Assembly (NCBI RefSeq): GCF_016808095.1 | Contig: NC_068977.1 | Location: 30,033,364 to 30,097,363, forward strand | DNA from: Vigna angularis | Taxonomy: Eukaryota; Streptophyta; Magnoliopsida; Fabales; Fabaceae | Reading direction: 5' to 3' | Length of the DNA: 64,000 bases | In this document: piece after piece, positions 10,700-22,442 of the stretch | How positions within the stretch are numbered: position 1 is the first letter of the stretch | Layout: each line of letters starts with the position of its first letter | Program-made: the position numbers and the translations under genes | The notes under the pieces: model-generated | What the model was told of the DNA's origin: nothing | The model's input: only the letters and a program-made list of their open reading frames with translations | Database searches by the model: none

Positions 10700-11388
10700 T
10701 GCAAACCTTTCTTACAAGTCAATGTGATGATGTTGAGTTAGTTTCAAAGTTTACTTATTAACGTGATATCAAAACTATCAATTAAAATATATTTTAACGA
10801 AATTTGTATTTGTGAATATATAATTACTATAAAATCGTTATCGAATCATCTAATCTTACTAATATTTCAATATAGAAAAAATATGTTAAAAATTTTACAT
10901 CAACACACGATAAAACTAATTATCCTCGTATTAATATTTCTTTCTTTCTAAGTAACTTCTTGGTATTGAAACCTATTACAACAATATATATTAATTTCAA
11001 ATGTCAACAAATTATTATATTTTGAACTACAATTATTCATTTTGTGGAATTTTACATGGAGAATGAATATAAATCTATAGAATTTTTCTATATAAATGGT
11101 ATAAGATATTTTCTTTTATGTAATAGCGTGATTAACTAATAAAATTGTGTGTGCGCGCAAATAATAAACAGTTAGTTTCCTTTGCTTTAACTATTTTCTC
11201 CTTAATTTTTGAAAAGTGAATGTGTATATTAGATGGGTTACGAATATGGTAAATCTTCTTCTTCGAGATAATAAACACGTGACCTTAGGAACATGTTGTA
11301 AGGCCCTGTGCCCTTTATGAATACACTTTATACACACGACCAATTACTTATTTATGAATTCACGGGTATAGGATCACATCATCATGAT
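10697..11388. other. AT-rich intergenic DNA
   Basis: No gene or element ends recognised. Confidence 0.5.
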
Positions 11389-12389
11389 TAGGGTTGGCAA
11401 AAACATATATCCGCATATATTTCCGAGTAAAATTCCTTTCAGATATTTAATACATGTGGATAAAAGGTATTTGTAGGTAGCGGATATTTTAATATCAGCT
11501 TATTAATGGATTGAGTTCGGATATTATACTATCCGTATTTGTGGATATTCATTATCTATTTGAAAATAAAATTATAATTTTATTTATTAGATTTTTTTTT
11601 AAGTTTTTAATTAGGTTTTAATTTGCTGTAAAATTGGATCAAAGCTCAAATCTTTTTTAGGGTTTCTTCTTCAAATCTGAACAAGGAAAAGGGAACTCTT
11701 TTTTTAGGATTTTTTCTTCAAATCTGAATAAGGAAAAGGGAGCTACCCCATTTCTAACCGAGTTTGTCGCCTTCTGCCACTCCAACTCCGCTCATGATGG
11801 AGAGAGTTTTGCGCGCCTTCGACCTCTACGACTACGACAGAAACGAACAGACTCATCTCAGCTGAGGAGCTCCACCTCGCGCTCAATTGCCTCGGCCTCA
11901 AGTGCTCCGTCGATGAACGCTGACGGTGACAAATTTGTCAACTTTGAGGAGTTCAAGACGATTACAACGACCTCCAAGTACCGCGGCGCCATCAATGCCT
12001 CCATCAATTAGTCTCCGGTTCCAGAGTACGGTTATTCTTGTTTTCGTTCTGGTGAAGTGCTCTAGTGAAACATTAGACATATATCAAATCTGAATTATGG
12101 TGGAAGAAGAGCAGCGAAGCGAGCTATTGGAGGAGGAGACAACTGCGGTCTTTGAAGTAAAAAACTGGGGTTTGTGAGTTATGATTTTGAATAAAAAAAG
12201 AGAATGTACTCTTGGGCCAGAATTTGGGCTTGGTGGAAAACGGGTATCTACGGGTTGAAAAAAATTCGCAAATTTTTTTTATGCAGATACCCGACAGATA
12301 GCGAGACGGGTAACGAGTATAGTTTTTACATGCGAATCGGGTTGTAGGTAGACACTATCTGTGTCTGACCCGATCCATTGCCCTGCCTA
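11389..12389. mobile_element. DNA transposon (possibly hAT-related) carrying a calmodulin-like gene fragment
   Basis: The left end TAGGGTTGGCAAAAA and the right end ATTGCCCTGCCTA are imperfect inverted copies of the kind seen in many plant hAT-like elements. The direct repeat ATGAT lies immediately outside both ends (11384-11388 and 12390-12394); a classic hAT TSD would be 8 bp, so the superfamily is uncertain. Both flanks are rich in GGATAT/ATATCC and in GGGTA/TACCC words, a typical subterminal composition. The interior (about 11640-12180) is GC-richer and contains a fragment of a calmodulin-like gene. A sequence at 12845-12880 also resembles the inverted left end, so the element may be composite. 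Confidence 0.55.
11760..11975 (+). pseudogene. Calmodulin-like (EF-hand) gene fragment inside a transposon
   Basis: Reading across frames on the plus strand gives FVAFCHSNSAHDGE, then AFDLYDYDRN followed after a shift by LISAEELHLAL, then LGLKCSVDE, and finally NADGDKFVNFEEFKT. These are, in order, the inter-hand linker, an EF-hand, its helix and a second EF-hand loop (N-x-D-G-D...E) of plant calmodulin-like Ca2+ sensors (CML family). It is broken by at least two frameshifts, one between AFDLYDYDRN and LISAEEL and one before NADGD where part of the linker helix is missing. There is no complete N-terminus or stop. It is non-functional as a protein and appears to have been carried here by the surrounding element. 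Confidence 0.75.
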
Positions 12390-12394
12390 ATGAT

Positions 12395-13086
12395 AACAGA
12401 TCAGATACTCACAATGCTTATCTATTATTGATTTGTGATAAAAAAAAATTTATTAGTTACCCGTTATTTATTAAATATTTATTTAAAAAATATTTTATAT
12501 ATTTTAAATTTTATGAATATTCAAATATATTTTATAAATTTTTAGAATAAAATTTAAATAAAATTATAAAAATATATAGAATATAACATAAATTAAATTA
12601 AATATAAATTTAATTTTAATTTTAATTAAATTTAACCAAATAAATTATAAATTAATTTTAATTTTATTTAATAAAATATAAATTAAATTTTTATTTGAAT
12701 TCTTTTTACTAATAACGAATATTTAAAAATATGGATAATATGATATTCGTATTTAATCCATCTATAAAATAATATTAAAATACATGTTATTTGTAAATAA
12801 TAAACATTTACAATATGTAGGGAATCTTTTACAAATATCCATTTAAAAATATTTGTGGATACGCACATTTTTGTCATTTCAATTACAATTCATAATTTTC
12901 ATATAAACTTTATTAATACAGTTTTAAGACAACATTTTATTTCAGATCAAGTGTTTGATTTCTTTTATTTTCTCATCAATTCATTTCTTTCAAAAATATA
13001 TTTTACTTCTAAATACATCTGAATTTTATATTTAAACATTTAATTAATTTTTTAAAATGATATAACATTATTATTTTTATTTCACC

Positions 13087-13089
<3 letters not shown>
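12395..13089. other. Very AT-rich intergenic DNA with a possible second transposon end
   Basis: No gene. The segment at 12845-12880 (TTTGTGGATACGCACATTTTTGTC) resembles the inverse of the left end of the 11389 element, suggesting a related or older copy. Confidence 0.35.

Positions 13090-13155
<66 letters not shown>
13090..13155. repeat. (TA)n microsatellite, insertion site of an LTR element
   Basis: About 65 bp of TA; its last five bases TATAT form the left TSD of the LTR element starting at 13156. Confidence 0.95.
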
Positions 13156-13158
<3 letters not shown>

Positions 13159-14653
13159 AACATCCCAAAAATACAACAATAAACTATATAATAGAATAAT
13201 TACATTTAATAATATTTCAGTTCAGTCTTACACTAAGAAGAGCGTACGGTTCTGGCCGAACGGCCTTACAGAAAGAGTTACAAAGTTAACTCTACAGCAG
13301 TACAAACTATCCGAACGGTTTACAAAATAATATACCGATCGGTCAAACATAACAAAAAGGGGAAGGTGATCGAACGACCACCTCACTATAAAAACTAAAC
13401 TACTGACCGAACGTTCTACTGTTCGGTCTTAACTTCAACTTCTACCAAATTTTCTTCTTCCAGCGCATCTTCCAACAGCTCGTCCCCTTCTGCTCACATC
13501 CACGCGGATGATCATTGCAACGACAATACGAACGTACAAAACAAGACAAGATAGGAAACACAGGGTAAGCTTATGTAATTTAATTCATGTATAAACATAC
13601 ACTTCATACAATCAACCAAACAATATAATTCATCATACGTTTCATACAAAACCTAATACTAGACTGACTGTTCGGACTGTATGAAATCTGTGTAGCTACA
13701 GGTGTTTGTGCACCCGGGTGATGTAGTAACTGGGATGCCCTCAACAGTTGCCACCCGAGGTTAGTCCTATCTGTCCAAAGTACCCCTAAGGACTAGGACC
13801 TCCTACCGTTCCCACACATGACCTACCCTCTTCTACATGAAGATGAGTACTCACGGTACATCAGGATGAACATCCAGCTTAGCATGCCCACAGTCATACT
13901 TTACCAATTCCAATATTCATACATGAGTCGTTCCTCCTCGGAACGCTCGTCCATAATCCACAACATTTTCATATCACATTTTCTTCATCTTTCATTAATA
14001 AATATCTCATTTAACCATCTCGTGCAAAGATTTATACAAATTCTAAATAACGAACGTTCAACCCGAACTTAGAACGAGACCGAACACATAGAGCAAAATC
14101 GCGAGATCTCAAATTTCGGAATAGATTAAGAACAAGGGGTTGATATCGGGTTGAGAAAGATAACGAGCACAATCATATATTCCAAGAAACGAATGAGACG
14201 AACGTCAATTACAACGCTGAGCCAATTAGATGAACTGACTCTTGAGAACTCTATCTGAACATCAAAAAGACCAGGCCAAGAACGAAGACTCCAGAATGAA
14301 ACCAATGAATAAGGATATTTCAAGGCATTCAAAACTAATGCCTAGAATGATTCACATGAAGAAACCGAACACTTGTGAATACTTAGTTTAATTGAGTTTA
14401 GTATCAAGAAATCCAAATGCCAATCAAAGACTGAACACTATAGTGAGCGAACCCTAGAGGGCTTGAACGAACGCTCGTATTAGAAATTTAGCTTAAGGAG
14501 ATATAACGAGTGCCTGGTGTAAGACCAAACACTTGGTTAGGACGAACACTTGGTATAAGACCAGGTGCTACTAAACTTATAGAAAATAGGCTTGATAAAT
14601 ATACTGAGATACTATTGGAGTAGTATTTAAGAATAACTAAAATATACAATTTC

Positions 14654-14678
14654 ATATATATATATATATATATATATA
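14654..14678. repeat. (TA)n microsatellite
   Basis: A short TA run of about 24 bp inside the long LTR. Confidence 0.95.
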
Positions 14679-15551
14679 CATACTTAAGTTTATAATAGGA
14701 TATCAAGACAGAACTATGCTTGGCAGAACACTCAAGCACGGTATTTCGAAATGCAGACGCTCGTCCTCAACTAGGATTCTTCCCAAATGAAAAAATCCAC
14801 TACAAACCAAATTCACTAGAAAACCGAACGGTCAAAGACCGTTCAATAACGTACGTACACTTTCTTAGGGGAATTTTCATACCAGGATCATTTATATTCC
14901 AACTCATTCCTTAACATATATATTCATAACTTTATACATTCATATCAAAATCAATTTGCATACTTCATACAATCCATAACTCAGTAAATAATAATATTCA
15001 TACTTTATATACATTCAACCACTCAACAACATGCATTAATTATCAACGAACGTACAACGAACATACAATTAAATTAAATAAGCTTCCCTTACCTCTGAGC
15101 GTGAACAAACGTTCCAAGAGGCAGAAATGGGATTCGCCTGACTAAGTTTCTTCTACCCTCACGCTCAACAACTCTTCGAACTAAACCAAACAACAGACCA
15201 AAAATGGTTCAGAAAGAAACTATGAACTCATGCACCCAGAAGTTGGTTTGCATGTGTCAGGGAACGAACGACTAAAGGAGGAGAATAACTTACCAGTTCA
15301 GAACTCGAAACCGATCGGTTCAAACTGAAGATCTTGACGCCGGAAGTGCTTCTACGGTGTCTGAACGGAGATCAGAGAAAAGAAATGTGAGATTTCTTAG
15401 AGAGAAGATGAAGGGGATTTAGTGAGAAGGAGGAGAAAATGAGATTTTCAGAATCTGGGAAGAAGGGTGCATGCAGAAGAGAGTGACATGAATTTCTAAA
15501 AAAATCAATTTTGCTTCCCACGTCAAAACGAGCGTCCGCTTATCTGCTGAC

Positions 15552-16796
15552 TGTTGAGACTTTGGCAAGTGTACCAAATCGTTCAAGTAATAAAACCGGT
15601 AAGACCGGATATCGTTTCCCAAGAGACTCGTGTCCTAGACAATCGTATAATATCTAACTAATTTAGACTAAAGAATGATTCCATGTTTTTGTGGTTTTCA
15701 TGCAATTGAAATAAAGATAAAACATAAATTGTAAAAGTGATCTTTGATAACGCAAACACTTAGGAATGGAAAGATTAGAAATGCTATGGAATGATATTGT
15801 TGGGGATATGAATTCACCTACTTCACTCTTATGCATAGAAAAACACTTCCTCATGATTAATATGCTAATGTCAATCTACTAAATTACTCAAACCCAATCC
15901 CTTGGTAGAAAGAGCCTAGACTTACTTCTTAGACTCCAATCCCTTGGAAAACCTAACAAGTTCATCCGCTTTAAGAATTGAGATTCAAGACAACCAAAGG
16001 TCCTAGTTCTATCCCTAGATACTATTTCCTTTAGGTGTTTAATCCAGTTCTAGATTCACCCAATATTTCTCAATATCAAGCAAACCCTAAGATCAAGATA
16101 TGGTTGAATTACTCATACAAGCTTTAAGTAGAGGAATTAAACACTAACAATTAATCAAAGAGGCGTATAATCATTCAAAACAACTGTAATTTACATAAGA
16201 GATCCGTGGTTACATCAATCCCCAACAAGAATGAAACTAGCTCTCCATGAATGGAGAGCTTGAGCTTACAACAATGGTGGAAATGGAAGAAGAAGGAGGA
16301 CCCAAGGATGAAGAAGGGCTGTTCCCACAGCTCCTAGCTCGCCTCTGGACGCTCCAATTGAGAGAAACCGTGTCTGGGATGCCAAAGATGCCAACCCCTT
16401 CGCGTTCCAGAACTAAATAAGCCGTTTCTGCCACATCAGCAAAAGTCGCGCCCGGCGGCCCGACAGACAGGCGCCAGGCGCGCCCTCGGTCAGCATTGTC
16501 ACGCCCGGCGCCGCCTAGGTCAGTAGGCGCCCGGCGTGACTCTCTGCAGCAGCCTGGGTTCTTCATCTTTTCAGCTACTCTTCTCTCTTTTCTTGGGTTT
16601 TGGCAATGTTCTTTGGTGGGTAGCTTCTCCCAGCTTCTTTGAATGGGGATTAGCCATCAAAAGGGCTAATTACAACTTATGATGTAATCACTTACAAATA
16701 ACAAGAAATTGAGTTAAACAAGACTAGAAGTAAAGGAAGAGTTGACAATTTCCATCAATTTGATGTTGGATAATGAAGTAAAATTGGTCATTATCA
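15552..16796 (+). mobile_element. Solo LTR, TTTGGCAAGTG family, nested in a longer LTR
   Basis: The left end is TGTTGAGACTTTGGCAAGTG and the right end is GGTCATTATCA, flanked by the perfect 5-bp TSD CTGAC (15547-15551 and 16797-16801). Its length is 1245 bp. It has no internal repeat of its own terminus and no coding region, so it fits a solo LTR left by LTR-LTR recombination. A local GC-rich patch (16360-16560, GGCGCCCGGCG words) is unlike the other copies. Confidence 0.85.
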
Positions 16797-16900
16797 CTGA
16801 CACCTGCCTTCCACTATCTGATTTCCAAATCCTCGTTGTTTGACACCTGGCGTCCGTTCAGAGGGGTTTTGGGTACGTTTTTAATGGTTCTTACATATAT

Positions 16901-17557
16901 ATATATAATATTTATCTTAAAATGTCATTTATTTATAATTGGTGTTTACTTGACCGTATAAAAAAAGTTGGACTGAAAATACATATAATTAAATATTGAA
17001 ATTTGCTATAAATTAACTACAAATGTTCATGATGAACTTATAAAGTTCTGCTCGATCTTATTTTTAAGGAATTGTCCAAAACAATTATATGTTCTAACAT
17101 ATAAAACTTAGCCAATAATTGGTTCATATCAGTTTAAAAGTGTTTCTGACTGACGTGATCCAATACTGAACTAAAGATAAAACGACTTGGTGTTAGTGCA
17201 TCAATCATGAATAACAAGTATCTGTATTTTTTTTTTGTATAAATTAGTATACTTAAATAAATTAAATTATTAATTTTTACAATATTAAATAATAAATAAG
17301 TCTTGTATCCATGTATTAAAAATTGGTAATTTGTTGTATATGTTATATAATATAATGTTAAATATGATTTTAGTTCGGATACAAAAATAGAATTTTTATG
17401 TCTTTACTATATTTTTCTCTTTAAAATTAAAAAAGAGAGGGATATAATCTTTTTAAGCTAATAACATTAATCTTTTTAGGTTTCTTAATAGTGTTTTATG
17501 CTGATATTTGAATTGAAATTTGTCAACTCAAATACCATTCTGAAATGTGTTGGGTTA
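16901..17557. other. AT-rich intergenic DNA
   Basis: No gene seen between the LTR element and the next CACTA element. Confidence 0.5.
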
Positions 17558-18707
17558 CACTAGTGCAGTTTTGTTTTTTAAAATCACATTATATGCTTTG
17601 GTTTTAAAACAAACCAAACTTATAAAAACATGGTGCAATTTTAAAAATTTTGCAAACTTATAGGTCTTTGGTTGTTGATGAAACCAAAGCTCATTCGCCT
17701 ATATGCTTCAATTGTTTAAAAACTAAAGTCTATAAATTCGTAAAATTTTCAAAATTGTCATTTTTTTAATTATTTTATCTAAGCGCAATGGTATAGACTT
17801 TAGTTTCTAGAGAATCAAAGCGTATACAGCCTATATGTCTTAATTGCTAAAGAATCAAGGTCTAAAGGTTCATTAAAATTTTAATATAACCACTGAGCGT
17901 AGAGATTCACGCTTCAAATATTACAAAAATTGAAGCCTATTACATTTTATGCTTCAGTTTTTTAATAACATATGCCTAAAACTTTGTCTAAGGTTAATTT
18001 TCACGAAAGTTTCACCTTGGTCAAGTTCATTTTTGCAATTAGCGAAAGCTTCCTTTACAAAACCCGCCACAATTTCACGAATGCCATAACCTTCGTTGCA
18101 GCTTCCTCCGCCTCCATCTGTTCTCCTTCATGACGTCAAAGAGGTCTCCACTATTCGTCATCAACATCACTAAGGGAGTTCTCGAAGACCTCCATTTCCT
18201 TTGTTGAAGCCCACTTGTTGAGCTCAACATCAAATTGGTGAGTGGTTTTTTGATTTTTTTTTGCGTTTTTTGTTGAGTTTGTGTCCTCTAAGGGTTCTTT
18301 TTTCTTTGTTGGCAATGTTTGGGTTTTTTTGCTATCATTGCTCTCTAGGTACTGTTACATTATGGTGGGATTGTGTAGAATTGCATCATCCTCCAGTATT
18401 GCTAGCATTTTACGCACTTAGATTCCTATTATTATCTTCAAAAATTTAGTTTTAATATGAGCCTATAATTTTTTTTATAATGGAAATTTTTTAAATATTG
18501 TGATTGATAATCATTTTCATTTCGGGTAACCTGAATACCAATATAAAATGCTAGCAAAATTTTGTGAAATTTAAGATATGTTGTTTAAAATTGACACAGT
18601 GAATCTTCTTGAATGAGATATGGTCACACATATGAATCCCAAAGTGATATCAACATTCATTTAAAGATTATTGAAATTGTTTATACAATTTCAATATATA
18701 CATATGA

Positions 18708-19400
18708 ATAGAGATTGGATTAATTCACCATGCATCAGTGAAATATGAGAGAAGAGTAGAAGAATTATACAATTTACGCAACGTAATAAGTGCAGAAGTG
18801 ATGATGAACCGAAGTTTACATGTCCTTGTGTCAACTATTTGAATGGGAGAAAGTTGAATGCAATTGAAATCAGGGAACATGATGATTTCCTTCAAAGCTA
18901 TACAACATGAACATGACACAACAAATTAATAAACTTTCAAAATGTCTCCCAAGCTAAACCAATATTGTTGATTCCACCATGGAAGATATACTAGTAGAAG
19001 ACAAATTGGAGGACATGATGCACGATGTTAGCACAAATATTTTTGCTCAAGCACATGTGCATGAGATGGTGTGTACTGATGTGGAGACTCTATTGTATGT
19101 CGATTCAACTAAGTTCACATGTTTGTCAACAACGATAAGACTCATGAATTTGAATGCGACGTAGTGAGTAGACCGATAAAAGTTTCACAAAATTGTTGGT
19201 GTTGTTAATTGAAATGCTTCCAAATGGAAATATGATACCCACTCGTAATTATGATGCCAAGAAAATTCTTTGTTTAATGGTAATGATATATAAAAGGATA
19301 TATGCATGTCTTAATGATTGCATATTATATAGGAAAGAATTTGAATGTCTGAAAAAAGGTCTGATCAATATGGGTTATCATAGTACAAGCAGAAAAACAA
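18708..19400 (+). pseudogene. CACTA transposase remnant, N-terminal part (transposase-associated domain onward)
   Basis: Plus-strand frames give RDWINSPCISEKYE, then DDEPKFTCPCVNYLNGRKLNAIEIREH, the Cys-containing segment of the N-terminal transposase-associated domain of En/Spm transposases. Further on come VETLLYVDSTKFTCLSTTIRL and then EMLPNGNMIPTRNYDAKKILC followed by YKRIYACLNDCILYRKEFE, the conserved region preceding the catalytic transposase domain (TNP2 type). Several frameshifts and stops separate the pieces. The reading is cut at about 19405 by a solo LTR and resumes at about 20520. The catalytic core beyond is missing. Confidence 0.8.
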
Positions 19401-19409
19401 TAGTAAAGG

Positions 19410-20517
19410 TGATAACTTTTTGGCAAGTATACCAAATCGTTCAAGTAATACAGTGAATTAAGTTAAGAGTATCGTTCTCCCAAGGGAATTTGAGTCACGT
19501 TATTCAATTAAAATTATTTATCAAGATCAATTACTGATGATAACATTTGTGATTTCAATTTGGAAATTAGCATGAAATTAACAACGTAAAAAAAATTAAG
19601 ATTGAAAAATACGATAAAAGATCACTGGAATTGGTCTTTGACTAACATTACGGCAAAATCCTGGACAACATACATTCTCTGTTTAAGCATTCACATAAGA
19701 GTATCTTGGTTTAATTCCTTAAAACAAGTTCTAAAATTATCTATTACATTATTAATTCCTTAATTAATTCAGCAGATAATTTTGCATTTCAGATGTTGAG
19801 AATGACCAAAAGCATAGAAGCTATTCCTAGCGTACATACTTTTAGTTTCTTTTCTTACGTTTCTGGTTCTAAAAATACTTCCCAGTACAAAAGAACTTTT
19901 AAAGAGAATTATACTTCCGTATAATCAAAAGCAAGTTAAGAAAAGAATAAGAACAAAAACATATATTGCATAGAAAATTTACATTAATGTATTGCCCTAC
20001 AACCAATTCCAATGAATAGAAAATTTAACCTATCCTAGACATCTCAAACGTACTCTTTACAACAATTCCTTGTAGAAAGTGAAGTCTTGATGTCTTGAAA
20101 GGTCTCCTAAGTGTCTCCTGAAGTTCTCCAGTAATTTTCTCGCTTTGTTTGTGTGTCAGAAGATGGTTTCTACCTTTCTGTCACGTCTTTTTAAGTCACT
20201 TAACTTAATTAATTCGCTTAGCGCACAAGCATGTGTGCGCTCTGCGAATTTTCAAACTGATGCTTCTTTAACTGGTGTTATTCGCTTAGCGCACAAGTGA
20301 TGGTGCGCTATGCGAATTTCTTTCTGCTGGCTCTGCGAATTTTGGCTTGCACTGAGCGAGAATTGGTTGACAAAATCCAAATAATACACCCTTTCTTGTA
20401 CAATATTTTACATAACAATCTATTCCCTATTACAACTTTTCACTAAGGAACAACATGAATAATTACAAGATTGAACTCATTTATAAGTGTAAAAACAACT
20501 CTTTTTCACACTTAGTA
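19410..20517 (+). mobile_element. Solo-LTR-like element, TTTGGCAAGTG family, nested in a CACTA transposase
   Basis: It begins TGATAACTTTTTGGCAAGTA and then ACCAAATCGTTCAAGTAATA, the family signature. Its right end is placed at about 20517 because transposase-coding sequence resumes there and the flanks AAAGG (19405-19409) and AAAGA (20518-20522) form an imperfect 5-bp TSD. The terminal bases TA instead of CA would be a mutation, so the right end is less certain than for the other copies. The interior has repeated words such as TTCGCTTAGCGCACAAG. No coding region. Confidence 0.65.
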
Positions 20518-20520
20518 AAA

Positions 20521-20695
20521 GATAATGGTTGGATGGGAAAAGATGAGAGAAGATGTGACAGACTGTTTTGTCATCCAGTTGATCCAATGCAATGGAAAAA
20601 TATTGATCATGAACTCCCCCAATTTGGTTAAAAATATAAAAATATTTGGTTTGATTTATCTTCTAATGAAATGAATCGATTTGGTAAATTTAAGT
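20521..20695 (+). pseudogene. CACTA transposase remnant, continuation after the nested LTR
   Basis: The plus strand reads RRCDRLFCHPVDPMQWKNID followed by HELPQFG and, after a stop, WFDLSSNEMNRFG. This corresponds to the stretch in TNP2-type transposases with an RHPAD...W..ID...P.FG pattern leading into an LxLxxDGxNPFG motif; here the second motif reads FDLSSNEMNRFG, so a key Asp-Gly pair is replaced. The piece is separated from its upstream part by the LTR at 19410-20517. Confidence 0.7.
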
Positions 20696-21378
20696 ATTAA
20701 CTACAATTGTTGGCATGTTATTTACTCCTTCACCATCATTTTGTCATGAAAAGTAGAAATTAGTCCGTGTATGTCATGAAAAGTTATTTAATTTTAAGGT
20801 ATCGAAGCTAGTCCTTTTTTATTCAAACAAATATTTTATTTTGAGGATACGAGCCTTTAGTTACTTGGACAAACGAAATTTAATATTCTCTTAAAATTAA
20901 ATAATATTTTTAATTAGAAAGGAATTAAGTTTCCGTTATTAAAAAAACCAAGACATAATTCCTTTTTGTTTAATTTTATTATTTATCTATGGTTTTATGT
21001 TTTGGTTTTGTAAGAATTAAAACCTAATATGAAAGTTTATGCTTTGATTCATAATCAAAACCAAAAAAATCATTTTTTTTTACTTTGTCTAGACATGTTT
21101 GACTGTTAAACCGAAGTAGAATATCTAAAATAATTGGTATTAAAACTTTTTCATGCACTGTTATTAGAAAAACTATATTTATTTATTTTTAAAGTTTGGA
21201 ATTCAATTATATCAAAATTGGGTTTCACATCAATTTTTAAAAAATAAAATATATTTATCCATAATGTATATGATGGAAATATAAACTTAATTTGATAAAA
21301 GAGAAGAATTCATGAAGAAACACAACATGAGTGGAACAATTCAAACTTATAAAATTAACATCACTTCTCATCCAAAAC

Positions 21379-21383
<5 letters not shown>

Positions 21384-21428
<45 letters not shown>
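21384..21428. repeat. (TA)n microsatellite
   Basis: About 45 bp of TA. Confidence 0.97.
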
Positions 21429-21430
<2 letters not shown>

Positions 21431-21518
21431 CATATAATATATTTCTAACTAATACGAGATTTAAACTCACGCATAAATTTTTAAAGTAATTTTGATACCT
21501 ATTTTTTTATTAAAAATA

Positions 21519-21791
21519 TTATTGGAAGTGGGAAAACTCTGAGTCGTTATCTGGTAAAACAAGTTGTAGATTGGTGCTTGTAAATTCATGTGGCTGATTC
21601 GTAACTTCATGATGATGGAGGTAGTGCAAAGGCACTAATTGCAGCAGCACTGTAATGAGGCACAGTTGGATACTCTGAGAAAACAAAAGAGAAAAAGGAA
21701 GGGAGAGAAGACAGAGAAGGTTAAGGAAAACGACAGAAAAATTATGGGCATGTGGCTTAGGGTAAGGTCCTAGGCCATGATAGGGTTCCAT
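21519..21791 (-). CDS. Possible small ORF of 90 residues with a hydrophobic N-terminal segment; unrecognised
   Basis: The minus strand has an open frame beginning MEPYHGLGPYPKPHAHN, then a strongly hydrophobic stretch (about residues 18-55) like a signal peptide or membrane segment, then a polar tail ending NDSEFSHFQ. I cannot match the tail to a known secreted-peptide family. The reading may be chance, although the local base composition is less AT-rich than the flanks. A TTTTCTCAG acceptor-like site inside the frame suggests that an intron-containing alternative is also possible. Confidence 0.2.
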   Translation of the reverse strand: MEPYHGLGPYPKPHAHNFSVVFLNLLCLLSLPFSLLFSQSIQLCLITVLLQLVPLHYLHHHEVTNQPHEFTSTNLQLVLPDNDSEFSHFQ

Positions 21792-21863
21792 TAGAATAAG
21801 GGTGCACCATGTTAGCTACTAAAGCTTACATGCATTATTGTCATTTGTTAAGGTTTTCATTTG

Positions 21864-22169
21864 TTAATGGAAATGAATGAACACTATGAAGGTTGAAAGC
21901 AACTTGGTCATTCCATTTCCCCTTAATAACACAACATACTCAGAGTATATTGCAATCAAGCTGGCCTCTTTCTTCAAATTGTAAACCAAAATCACAATGA
22001 GGATTGTCTGTGCCCCCCAATTCCGTTCTCCCACCACACCCACCAACAAATGATGCAGACATGCAAGGAGCAAAACTTGGTAATCTGTAGTGCTCATAAC
22101 AACAACATGGAATGTGATTGTGACACATCCTACCTCAATCAGCTTTAGTATTCTGGATGAATCCAACAC
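21864..22169 (-). other. Coding-like block, product not recognised
   Basis: Two overlapping minus-strand frames are open here (101 and 62 residues). The shorter reads CHNHIPCCCYEHYRLPSF then APCMSASFVGGCGGRTELGG; the longer is hydrophobic. Composition is GC-richer than the surroundings, so this and 21519-21791 could be a degraded exon or an unrecognised transcript. No family assigned. Confidence 0.2.
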
Positions 22170-22338
22170 TTTTCTGGGTCAAGATTTCACTCTCTAAACT
22201 ACTTGATAACTTGTTAACACAACATATACAAATAACTAATGATGATAAAAAACATGTGTCTAGTTTTTATTGAGGGAAGAAATTCATCAGAAAAACACAA
22301 GATAAGACCTAAACCTAATCATCAACGGATCTATCTAT

Positions 22339-22442
22339 TAAAATCTAATTCCAACTCATAAATGATTAAAATCACTCTTAAATGATTAAAAACATATACA
22401 AATAAAATCTAATTCCAACTCATAAATGATTAAAATCACTCT
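22339..22442. repeat. Short direct duplication
   Basis: The phrase starting TAAAATCTAATTCCAACTC and ending AAAATCACTCTT occurs at about 22339-22378 and again at 22405-22442, with a partial copy of its middle between them. Confidence 0.8.

Larger units (their letters stand above)
13156..16895. mobile_element. Long solo-LTR-like element of the TGTRACATCCC family, interrupted by a nested solo LTR
   Basis: It begins TGTAACATCCCAAAAATAC and ends GGTTCTTACA, with TATAT directly on both sides (13151-13155 and 16896-16900), so it has TG...CA ends and a 5-bp TSD. Without the nested element at 15552-16796 it is about 2.5 kb. It shares landmarks with the copy at 26285: the CATCC(A)...GGATGATCAT motif near 13500, a GGGTAAGCT/GGGTGAGCT segment near 13565, and an AGCTTCCCTTACCTCTGAG block near 15081. 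There is no gag or pol and no second LTR, so a solo LTR is the simplest reading. The TGTAACA-type start and long LTR fit Ty3/gypsy chromovirus (Tekay-like) LTRs, but that is inference. The many CCGAACGGTC words are a family trait. Confidence 0.75.
17558..21094. mobile_element. CACTA (En/Spm) element with transposase remnants, interrupted by a solo LTR
   Basis: It begins CACTAGTGCAGTTTTG and both flanks carry inverted copies of a subterminal motif around TATGCTTTGGTTT/AAACCAAAGC (17595-17950 and 20990-21065). The interior encodes pieces of an En/Spm-type transposase on the plus strand. The right terminus is eroded: the best candidate is GTCTAGAC at 21087-21094, and no TSD matches the TTA before the left end, so the right boundary is approximate. 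Removing the nested LTR leaves about 2.4 kb, far shorter than an autonomous CACTA element. Confidence 0.7.

Noticed and set aside
16237..16566. A GC-rich 109-residue minus-strand frame
   Set aside because: It lies inside the solo LTR at 15552-16796 and its composition comes from GGCGCCCGGCG words; no domain is visible.
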